Assembly: GCA_014650415.1 (NCBI GenBank)
Contig: BMUX01000025.1
Span: forward strand, 1 to 64,000
Reading direction: 5' to 3'
Source of the DNA: Streptomyces spiroverticillatus
Lineage (GTDB): Bacteria > Actinomycetota > Actinomycetes > Streptomycetales > Streptomycetaceae
DNA: 64,000 nucleotides
Part shown: one piece after another, positions 17,061 to 24,491 of the stretch
Numbering within the stretch: the stretch's first letter is position 1
How the letters are laid out: every line of letters begins with the position of its first letter
Notes under the pieces: generated by a model
The model's database searches: none
Seen by the model: the letters and a program-made list of their open reading frames with translations, nothing else
Told to the model about the DNA's origin: nothing
Position numbers and translations under genes: made by a program

Positions 17061-18458
17061 TCACGACAGGGCGGGCAGCTTGAGGAGGAGGTCGGCCGCG
17101 CGCTCGCGTCCGCCGGCCGCGTGCTGGAGTTCGCCGATCCGTTCGGCGCGTTCGCGGAATCCCGGTTCGCCGAGGACCCGGGTCAGCTTGTCGACGATGT
17201 CGTCCGGGTCGACGTCCCGCGGCCGGTCGAGGGTCAGGCTCAGCCCGAGGTCCTGGCCGCGCACCGCCTGGTCGTAGCAGTCGACCCAGAGCGGGCGGAT
17301 CACCATCGGCTTGCCGAAGTACATGCCTTCGTTGAAGCCGTTGCCGCCGCCGTGGGTGAAGAACACCCGGACGTTCGGGTGCGCGAGCACGTCGAGCTGG
17401 GAGGGCAGCCAGCTCTCGATCCGCAGGTTGGCGGGCAGGGTGCCGGCGGCCGGCAGCAGGTGCTGCTGCTCGGCGGGCAGCCGCCACAGCACCTGATGGC
17501 GGTCCTGGAGGCGGCGGGCCACCTCGACCAGCGAGGCCACGTGCTCCCGGGTGAGCCGTGTGATGGTCCCGAAGCCCATGTAGACCACCGAGGACTGGGC
17601 GTCGAGCCAGTTGGCGAGCCCGTCGGCGTCCTGGCCGGGCGGTGCTTCCGGCAGCGGCGGCACCATGGCCCCGACCAGTTCCATCCGGTCCGGCACGGTG
17701 AACGGGTAGTCCAGCTCGGCGACGGAATTGCACAGGATCAGCTCCGCCCGCTCGACCCGGGTCATCGGACTGGGCCTGGGCAGGCCGAACTCCTTGCGCA
17801 GGCGCGCGTCCTCGGACAGCACTTTCCCCATGGTCGGGTGGAAGAACATGCCGAGGGTGCGGTATTTGAAAAGCTCATTGCGCACGCGCTGGGAAAAATT
17901 CATCGGATAGGGAAGACCGGAATGCGGAACGGGGAAGTCACGGGGAGTCCCGGACGGCCCGAACGGGTTGAGAGAGGTGAGGACGTTGGTCGGCAGGAAG
18001 GGGACGCTGAGCACGAAGGGAATGCCGTGGGTAAGTGCCACGTCGACACCGAAGGAGGCGACGCAGTCGATCACCATGAGGGCCGGTTTGGCCTTTTCCA
18101 CCAGAGAATTCAGGCGCTTGAATTTCTCGGCCTGGAGGTCGGGGCGGTAGGACTGGCGGACCACCGCGCGGTGCGCCTTGAAGCGCGACGCCTGGGTCAC
18201 CTCGCGGTACACCTCGTCCGGCCAGCTGACCGCCGACAGCTCGGAGAAGACCTCGCCCAGCGACGCGAACTCGACGCCCGAGCCCGCCGTCAGGCGCTCC
18301 ACATCGGCCCGCCGGGGCTCGTCGGTGGCGAACCGGAGATCGGGCACGCCCCGCCGCGCGAGCTCGGCCGCAAGCACCAGCAGCGGGTTCACCAGTCCGC
18401 TCTCCGGCAGGCTGACGAAGAGGACGGGGCGCTGCGCGGTGTTCTGGGCGAGGCTCAT
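17061..18458 (-). CDS. fscMI: Mycosaminyl glycosyltransferase (GT1 family)
   Basis: The 465-residue transferase has the GT-B fold pattern, with an N-terminal acceptor half (LFVSLPESGLVNPLL) and a C-terminal nucleotide-sugar half containing VVYMGFGT and the donor-binding FFTHGGGNGFNEGMYFGKP. It should attach mycosamine to the polyene aglycone, as NysDI does in nystatin. The ATG at 18458 has GGAG four bases upstream and is preferred to the GTG at 18497, which would add 13 residues. It is the first gene of the leftward seven-gene unit, and its promoter region contains a PAS-LuxR operator match at 18521-18536. Confidence 0.95.
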   Translation of the reverse strand: MSLAQNTAQRPVLFVSLPESGLVNPLLVLAAELARRGVPDLRFATDEPRRADVERLTAGSGVEFASLGEVFSELSAVSWPDEVYREVTQASRFKAHRAVVRQSYRPDLQAEKFKRLNSLVEKAKPALMVIDCVASFGVDVALTHGIPFVLSVPFLPTNVLTSLNPFGPSGTPRDFPVPHSGLPYPMNFSQRVRNELFKYRTLGMFFHPTMGKVLSEDARLRKEFGLPRPSPMTRVERAELILCNSVAELDYPFTVPDRMELVGAMVPPLPEAPPGQDADGLANWLDAQSSVVYMGFGTITRLTREHVASLVEVARRLQDRHQVLWRLPAEQQHLLPAAGTLPANLRIESWLPSQLDVLAHPNVRVFFTHGGGNGFNEGMYFGKPMVIRPLWVDCYDQAVRGQDLGLSLTLDRPRDVDPDDIVDKLTRVLGEPGFRERAERIGELQHAAGGRERAADLLLKLPALS

Positions 18459-18520
18459 CGCGCTCCTGGGGGCGTCGTCCGGTGGGGTTGGCTGCACCCC
18501 TACTTGGTCTCACGGGCCGT

Positions 18521-18536
18521 ACCGGGAATTCCTTAG
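18521..18536. promoter_or_regulatory. PimM/FscRI-type operator upstream of fscMI
   Basis: ACCGGGAATTCCTTAG matches 13 of 16 positions of CTVGGGAWWTCCCBAG, the operator published for the PAS-LuxR regulator PimM. It lies 63 bases before the fscMI ATG, where it could overlap the promoter. The match was made by eye; binding is inferred. Confidence 0.55.
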
Positions 18537-18668
18537 ACTCGGTGGGTCCGGGAGGGGCGGCCGGGTGCCGGGGCGGGGGCGCAGGGGGTTGTTCGACGGG
18601 TCGTTTGGTTCCGTCAAGGCGGCGTTAGCTTTCTTGTTCTTGGCTGGATTCCGAGCAGATCGGTCCGG

Positions 18669-18697
18669 TTGACTCCGGTACGCTGCCACAGGATGAT
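18669..18697 (+). promoter_or_regulatory. Candidate promoter of the first LAL regulator
   Basis: TTGACT at 18669-18674 is separated by 17 bases from GATGAT at 18692-18697 (4 of 6 to the -10 consensus). It points toward the TTG start at 18767, leaving a leader of about 65 bases. Confidence 0.4.
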
Positions 18698-18766
18698 CGT
18701 TTTGATTCCTGCGGAAATTGGGTCTGATGGGGGTTCGACCCTTTCCGTTCCATGTAGGGGGCGTCT

Positions 18767-21625
18767 TTGTCTGACCAATCGAGCCCGGCAGGCTTGAGTG
18801 GAGCCGTATTCGGCCGCGACGCGGAAATCGGCGCGCTCTCGGCACGGGCCGCGACGGCTCGCGCGGGTCACTCCGGAATAGTGGTCCTCACCGGGCCGCC
18901 CGGTATCGGGAAGAGCAGCCTCCTCGACGCGTTCCTCGACGGCCACAGTGACGGAACCCCCCGCGGACCACGGGGCATGACGGCGCTTCGCGGAACGTGC
19001 GCGGAGGACACCGCCACCGTCCCGTACGAAGGCGTCCGCGCCCTGCTGAGGCCGCTCGGCCTGGTGGGTGAGAGCGCCCCCGGGCACCCGTTGCTGCGGG
19101 GGAGCGCCCGCCGGGCGCTGCCCGCGCTGATGCCCGGGACGGACCGCCCGCCCTTCGCCCATGACGCCGACTACCCGGTGCTCCAGGGGCTGTTCAGCCT
19201 CACCGTCCACCTCGCGGAGCGTCACCCCCTCGTTCTCGTACTGGACGACGCCCACCTCTGCGACGCGTACACCCTGCGCTGGCTCGACTTCCTGTTGCGC
19301 AGGGCGGACGGGCTGCGCCTGCTGCTGATCCTGGCCCGCAGCACCGAGGCCCCGACCGCCGACAACGCCCCGTGGGCGAGGTTCGCCGCCCACCCCTCGT
19401 GCACCACTGTGCCCCTGGGACCGCTGAGTCCCGCCGCGGTGGGTGAGCTGGCCCTTCGTACCTACGGCTGTCCGGTCGTGCCGTCCTTCGCGGCCCGGCT
19501 CGCCGACGTCTGCGGCGGCAACCCCGGCAACGCGGTCCGGCTCATGGCGGAACTGCGCAGCGCTGGGGTACGGCCCGACCGCGACGGCGCCCGGGACGTG
19601 GCCGAATTGGGCGGTCGCCTGATCGCGAGCTCGGTCAAGTCCCTCTTCAAGAGGGAAGCCGGCTGGGTGGAGTCCGTCGCCACGGCCCTGGCGATCCTCG
19701 GCCACGACCTGCCCGACCACGTCGCTTCGTTGGCCGGCGTGTCCGCCGTCCAGGTCGAGGACGCGATATCCGTGCTCTGCCGCGCGGAGGTTCTCGCGCC
19801 CGGTGGCACCGCCTTCACCGGCGGCGGTGTACGCGCAGCGGTGCTGGAACCACTGGGAGCCGCCGCGCGCGCCCGGCTCCGCGCCCGGGCGGCCCTGCTG
19901 CTCAGCGACGCGGGCCGCCCGGCGGAGGAAGTCGCAGGCCACCTGCTGGCGATCCCCGGGGCCCCGCGCCCGTGGATGACCTCACTGCTGGCGGACGCCG
20001 CCGCCACCGCCGAGGACCGCGGTGCCCCCCTCGATGCCGCGCGCTACCTGCGCCGCGTGCTCGACGCCAGGCCCGAGGACCACGCCCTGCGGCTCAGGTT
20101 GGCGGGCCTGGTCGCCCACAGTGACCCTGACGCCGCCCTCGCACTGCTGCGCGACACCCTCGACCGGGCACCCGACCTCCGGACGCGGGCCGACGCGGCC
20201 CTGCGGTACACCACCGTCTGCCTGGCCGCGGGGCAGAGCGTCGCCCCCGGCCACGGCCCCGTACGGGTCCTGGCCGAACTCCGCTCCGAAGCCGGCCTCC
20301 GGGAGCGGGCCCTGGCTCTGGAGTCCGCTCTGCTCCTGGCAGGTTCGTCCGCACGAAGAACCACCGCGGGGCCGGGCGGCGAAGAACGCGCGCCCGGGCC
20401 CCGTCCGGCCGGCGGGGAGGCGGACACGGAAGCCGTCAGCGCCCTGACCGCCGCGCTCTTCGACAACGCACGTGACACCGCGACCACCCACGCCCGCCGG
20501 GCGGTGGACGCCCCCGGCCCCCGGGCCTCCTGGCCGGTGCTCACCGCCTGCACGGTGCTCGCCCTCGCCGACGAGAGCGCCGAAGCACTCACCGTCCTCA
20601 ACCGGGCGGTGGCCGGGCCCGGCGGGCCGGACGCGGGCTGGGCCGGCGCGTTCGCACTGTCGGCCCGAGGCCTCGTGCTGCACGCCACCGGGGCGATCCC
20701 CGAGGCGATCGCCGATGCCCGCGCGGCCCTGGCCGCGGCCGATGAGGCGTCGCAGCGCCTGGTGCTGCCCCGACTGGTGCTCGCGGCGGCCCTCATCGAC
20801 AGCGGTGAGGCGGCCGGTGCGGAAGACCTCCTGACGGAAACCGACCCGCAGGCGTCGGCCGGGCCCGTCGTGGAGCAGCACCTGCGCCTGATGGCCCGCG
20901 CCCGGGTCCGCCGCGCCCTCGGCGACCGGGAAGGAGCGCTGCGCCTCCTGCTCGCCTGCGGCCGGGCACAGCGGGAAACCGGCCTCGCCAACCCGGTGTT
21001 CGCCCCTTGGTGGGCCGAGGCGTGCTTGCTGCTCGCCGCCATGAACCGCCCGCAGGACGCCCACGCCCACGCCGAGTTCGGCGCCGAACTCGCCCGGCGC
21101 TGGAGCACCGCGTACGCCCTGGGCACAGCCGCCCTCGCCCGCGGAGTCATCACCCCGGGCAGGGCCGGACTCGGACTGCTGGGGGAGGCCGTCGACGCAC
21201 TGGCCGCCTCGCCCGCCCGTACCGCCCACGCCCGGGCCGGGTTCGCTCTCGGCCGCCGTCTGCTGGACCAGGGAGACCGGGTGAAGGCACGCCCGCACCT
21301 GCGTTCCGCCGCCGACCTCGCCCACAGCTGCGGGGCGGTGCCCCTCGCCCTCGGCGCGCGCCGCCTGCTCATCGCCGCGGGCGGGCGCATGCCTGAGCTC
21401 ACCGGGTCGCGCGAGGACCTGCTCACCGGAGCCGAACGCAGGGTCGTCGGGCTCGTCCTGGACGGTGCCAGCAACCGGGAAGTCGCCGAGTCGCTGTGCG
21501 TCACGCTGCGCACGGTCGAGACCCATCTCACCAGTGCATACCGCAAGTTGGGTGTTCAGCGCCGGGCCGCTCTGGCCACCACCCTCCGCACCTCGGGCGC
21601 CCGCGCTCCCGTGTGCGGCGGCTGA
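18767..21625 (+). CDS. fscRIV: LAL-family (LuxR) transcriptional regulator
   Basis: The 952-residue protein has an N-terminal ATPase with an intact Walker A GPPGIGKSS (about 43-51) and Walker B LVLDDAHLCD. A long helical middle region follows, then a C-terminal LuxR helix-turn-helix (LTGAERRVVGLVLDG... TVETHLTSAYRKL). It starts with TTG at 18767, placed six bases after AGGGGG; no nearby ATG or GTG has a site. LAL proteins activate polyene genes cooperatively in nystatin and candicidin clusters. It is divergent from fscMI and shares that intergenic region. The symbol follows the order of regulators counted from fscRI and could differ from published numbering. Confidence 0.9.
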   Translation: MSDQSSPAGLSGAVFGRDAEIGALSARAATARAGHSGIVVLTGPPGIGKSSLLDAFLDGHSDGTPRGPRGMTALRGTCAEDTATVPYEGVRALLRPLGLVGESAPGHPLLRGSARRALPALMPGTDRPPFAHDADYPVLQGLFSLTVHLAERHPLVLVLDDAHLCDAYTLRWLDFLLRRADGLRLLLILARSTEAPTADNAPWARFAAHPSCTTVPLGPLSPAAVGELALRTYGCPVVPSFAARLADVCGGNPGNAVRLMAELRSAGVRPDRDGARDVAELGGRLIASSVKSLFKREAGWVESVATALAILGHDLPDHVASLAGVSAVQVEDAISVLCRAEVLAPGGTAFTGGGVRAAVLEPLGAAARARLRARAALLLSDAGRPAEEVAGHLLAIPGAPRPWMTSLLADAAATAEDRGAPLDAARYLRRVLDARPEDHALRLRLAGLVAHSDPDAALALLRDTLDRAPDLRTRADAALRYTTVCLAAGQSVAPGHGPVRVLAELRSEAGLRERALALESALLLAGSSARRTTAGPGGEERAPGPRPAGGEADTEAVSALTAALFDNARDTATTHARRAVDAPGPRASWPVLTACTVLALADESAEALTVLNRAVAGPGGPDAGWAGAFALSARGLVLHATGAIPEAIADARAALAAADEASQRLVLPRLVLAAALIDSGEAAGAEDLLTETDPQASAGPVVEQHLRLMARARVRRALGDREGALRLLLACGRAQRETGLANPVFAPWWAEACLLLAAMNRPQDAHAHAEFGAELARRWSTAYALGTAALARGVITPGRAGLGLLGEAVDALAASPARTAHARAGFALGRRLLDQGDRVKARPHLRSAADLAHSCGAVPLALGARRLLIAAGGRMPELTGSREDLLTGAERRVVGLVLDGASNREVAESLCVTLRTVETHLTSAYRKLGVQRRAALATTLRTSGARAPVCGG

Positions 21626-21733
21626 TCCCGGCACCCGACCCACCCGCGTCCCTGCGCACAGCCCCCGCGCCAACAACTGTCCGCGCCGACCGCACCGTCC
21701 ACGCACCGCCGATCCCGGAACCCGGTCACCCTC

Positions 21734-24487
21734 ATGCCACCCACGGCCTTCCCGGACCCCCGCCGCCCCGCTCCGCCGGATCCCACACCATGGAGCGCCG
21801 ACGGCCCGTTGCCCCACCACGGCCGTGAGCAGCACACCCTGGGTCTCCTGCTCGACGGTCTCGCCGCAGGACACTCCTGCGTTGTCACCCTCACCGGACC
21901 TCCCGGCCACGGTCAGGACGCCCTGGCCCGCTGGTCCGCGCGGCTCGCCCCTTCACGGGGCCTGCGGGTGCTCAGCGCCAGGGCGGTGCACTCCGAGTCC
22001 GGGACGCGCCACGGGGTGGTCTCCCAACTGCTCACCGGTCTCGGCGTGTCCGTCCACGCCGGACCGGCTCCGGTACTGCGCGCCGCCCGCCGGCACCCCC
22101 TCCTGCTGGTTCTGGAGGATGCCCAATGGGCCGACGCCGATTCCCTGCGGTGGCTGCTGGCCCTGTTACGACGCGCCGCCAACGCCCCGGTGGGCGTGCT
22201 GGCCAGTGGCAGCGACACCGCCTTACCCGGCACCGGCTGGCGCTGCCTGGCCCCCGGTTTCCCCGACCCCGACGGCGCCCACGAACTCGTGCTGGAGCCG
22301 CTGACCCTGCGGGATGCCGCACGCACTGTACGCGCCGTCTGCGGGGCCGAGGGCGAACCGGAGTTCACCGCCGCCGCGCTGCGTACGTCAGCGGCGATCC
22401 CGGCCGTGCTCCTCACGGCCCTGCGGCAGTTCGCCCGGCGAGGGCACCTCCCGGTCGCCCGGCGCACCGCCGAACTCGAAGCCGTCGGCCGGGCGGTGCT
22501 GGACGACCACATCGGCCGGGTGCTGCGCGGACTGCCGTCCGAGACGGTCGCGGCGCTGCGCGTCCTCGCCGTCACCGACGGGGTCCTCGACTTCCCGGCC
22601 GTCTGCGCGCTCGCGGGACTCGGGCATCTCGCCGAAGCCCGGCTGCGCACCGTCCTGGACGCCACCGGCCTCCTCCGTACGTCCGGGGCGGTCCCTCGTA
22701 TCGGCGTCGAGGCCGGCCTGCGAGTCCTGGCGGGAATGGAGGCGTCGGAACGGGCGGTCCTGCACGCCGCCGCCGCCCGTCTCGCCCGCCGCGCGGGCGC
22801 CACCGACCAGGAAGTCGGCGGACTCCTGCTGCACTCACGCCCCTTCGACGCCCCCTGGGCGGCACCCGTGCTGCACCGCGGCAGCGTGGCGGCCCAGAGC
22901 GCGGGCGACCACGTCCGCGCGGCGGCCCTCCTGGCCCGCGCCCTGCGTGAACCGCTCGACGAGGAGATGCGCGCCCGGACGATGCTCGACCTGGCCGCCG
23001 CCGAACTCCTCACCGTGCCGCAGGCGGGCATCCGCCGGATCGGCGCGCTCACCCGTACCCGGGCGAGGGCCCGCTCCGCCGTTCGGCTGCGTGCGGTGGA
23101 CCTCGGGCTCGCGGCGGGGGACGCCGACGGGATGTGCCGGGCCGCGGCCGAGGCCCTTCCGGCCGCCGCGACTCCTGAGGAGGAGCAGGCCCTCGTCGCC
23201 CTCTTCTGGGCGGCCGACCCGGCCGACCGGGAACGTGCCGAACGAGTGGTTCCCCGGATGCCGCCGCTGCCGGCCCGCCCGTCCTGCGACGTTCAGGCCG
23301 GACCCCGGGCCTGGCAGCTCGCCCTGGCCGGAGAGGGCCTCGCCACGGCACGGGACCTCGCCCGTGCCGCGACGGCCCGGCCGGTGCGCGACACCCTGGT
23401 ACTGCCCCGCCTCGCGGCGTGCGAGGCGCTGTGCCTGACCGGTGACTACGAGGAGGCCGACGCCGCACTGAGCGCGCTGCTCACCGGCGTCCGGGCCGAC
23501 GGACGTCGGATCGCCGCCCCCCGGGTCCTTGCCGCGCGGGCGGAGCTCAACCTGCGCCGGGGCCTGCTCGCCGCTGCCGAGCAGGACATCGGCGCCGCCG
23601 AGCGCGCGATGCCGCAGCCCAGTACGACCGCCGCCGTGACCGTACAGCTGCGAGCCGTGCGCATCCTCGTCGACCTGGAACGCGGGGACACCGCACCAGC
23701 CGGAACACTCGCCGCAGAGCCGGCCGGGGAAGCCGTCCGCCACAGCACGCACTGGCCGCACCTGCTCTTCGCCCGGGCCATGGTGGCCGCCGCCGAGGAC
23801 CGCACCGAAGCCGTGCACCTGTTGCGTGAATGCGGTCGTCTGCTTCTGCACCGCAACCACGTCAATCCCGCGCTGCTCCCCTGGCGTTCGACCGCGGCGA
23901 GGCTCCTGCGCGCGTCGGGACGGGAAACCGAGGCGCACCGGCTGGCCGCGGAGGAACTGCGGCTGGCACGCGGGTGGGGCGAGCCCGGAGCGGTCGGATG
24001 GGCGGAGCTCAACACCGGGCCGACGGCCGCCCAGGACGGTCCCGCTCGTGCCCGGCACGCGGCCGGCCTGCTCGGCCGCGGCCCGGCAGGCCCCGCCTAC
24101 CAACGCGCGCTGGCCGATCTCGCCGCGGCGGAACTCAGGGCGGGGACGAACCGGCACGCCGCTGCCGCCGCCGTGGCCGAACTCAGGGCGCTCACCGCCA
24201 CCTACCCACGAGGCCCGATGGCCAGGAGCGCCCGGGCTCTCGGCGCGGAACTCGCGCCCCTACAGGGGCCGGGCGTCTCCCGGCCCGTCGGCTGGGCCGA
24301 GCTTTCACCACCGGATGCCCGGACGGCGACGCTTGCCGCCCACGGGCACAGCAACACCCGGATCGCCGGAATGCTCTCCCTGTCGCGGCGTGCCGTGGAG
24401 CTCCGGCTGAGCCGGGTCTACCGCACCCTGCGGATCGCGGGCAGGGAAGAACTCCACGCGCTCGTACGCGACATGGAAGGACGCTGA
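21734..24487 (+). CDS. fscRIII: LAL-family regulator with degenerate P-loop and TTA codons
   Basis: The 917-residue protein is collinear with the two neighbouring LAL regulators. Its P-loop reads GPPGHGQDAL, so the nucleotide-binding Lys of Walker A is replaced by Gln. Walker B (LVLEDAQWAD) is present. The C-terminal helix-turn-helix (SNTRIAGMLSLSRRAVELRLSRVYRTL) is divergent but recognisable. Two in-frame TTA leucine codons, at 22166 and 22223, make its translation dependent on the bldA tRNA. The first ATG is used; no strong ribosome site is visible. Its stop lies 4 bases before the next regulator's start. Confidence 0.88.
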   Translation: MPPTAFPDPRRPAPPDPTPWSADGPLPHHGREQHTLGLLLDGLAAGHSCVVTLTGPPGHGQDALARWSARLAPSRGLRVLSARAVHSESGTRHGVVSQLLTGLGVSVHAGPAPVLRAARRHPLLLVLEDAQWADADSLRWLLALLRRAANAPVGVLASGSDTALPGTGWRCLAPGFPDPDGAHELVLEPLTLRDAARTVRAVCGAEGEPEFTAAALRTSAAIPAVLLTALRQFARRGHLPVARRTAELEAVGRAVLDDHIGRVLRGLPSETVAALRVLAVTDGVLDFPAVCALAGLGHLAEARLRTVLDATGLLRTSGAVPRIGVEAGLRVLAGMEASERAVLHAAAARLARRAGATDQEVGGLLLHSRPFDAPWAAPVLHRGSVAAQSAGDHVRAAALLARALREPLDEEMRARTMLDLAAAELLTVPQAGIRRIGALTRTRARARSAVRLRAVDLGLAAGDADGMCRAAAEALPAAATPEEEQALVALFWAADPADRERAERVVPRMPPLPARPSCDVQAGPRAWQLALAGEGLATARDLARAATARPVRDTLVLPRLAACEALCLTGDYEEADAALSALLTGVRADGRRIAAPRVLAARAELNLRRGLLAAAEQDIGAAERAMPQPSTTAAVTVQLRAVRILVDLERGDTAPAGTLAAEPAGEAVRHSTHWPHLLFARAMVAAAEDRTEAVHLLRECGRLLLHRNHVNPALLPWRSTAARLLRASGRETEAHRLAAEELRLARGWGEPGAVGWAELNTGPTAAQDGPARARHAAGLLGRGPAGPAYQRALADLAAAELRAGTNRHAAAAAVAELRALTATYPRGPMARSARALGAELAPLQGPGVSRPVGWAELSPPDARTATLAAHGHSNTRIAGMLSLSRRAVELRLSRVYRTLRIAGREELHALVRDMEGR

Positions 24488-24491
24488 GCCC

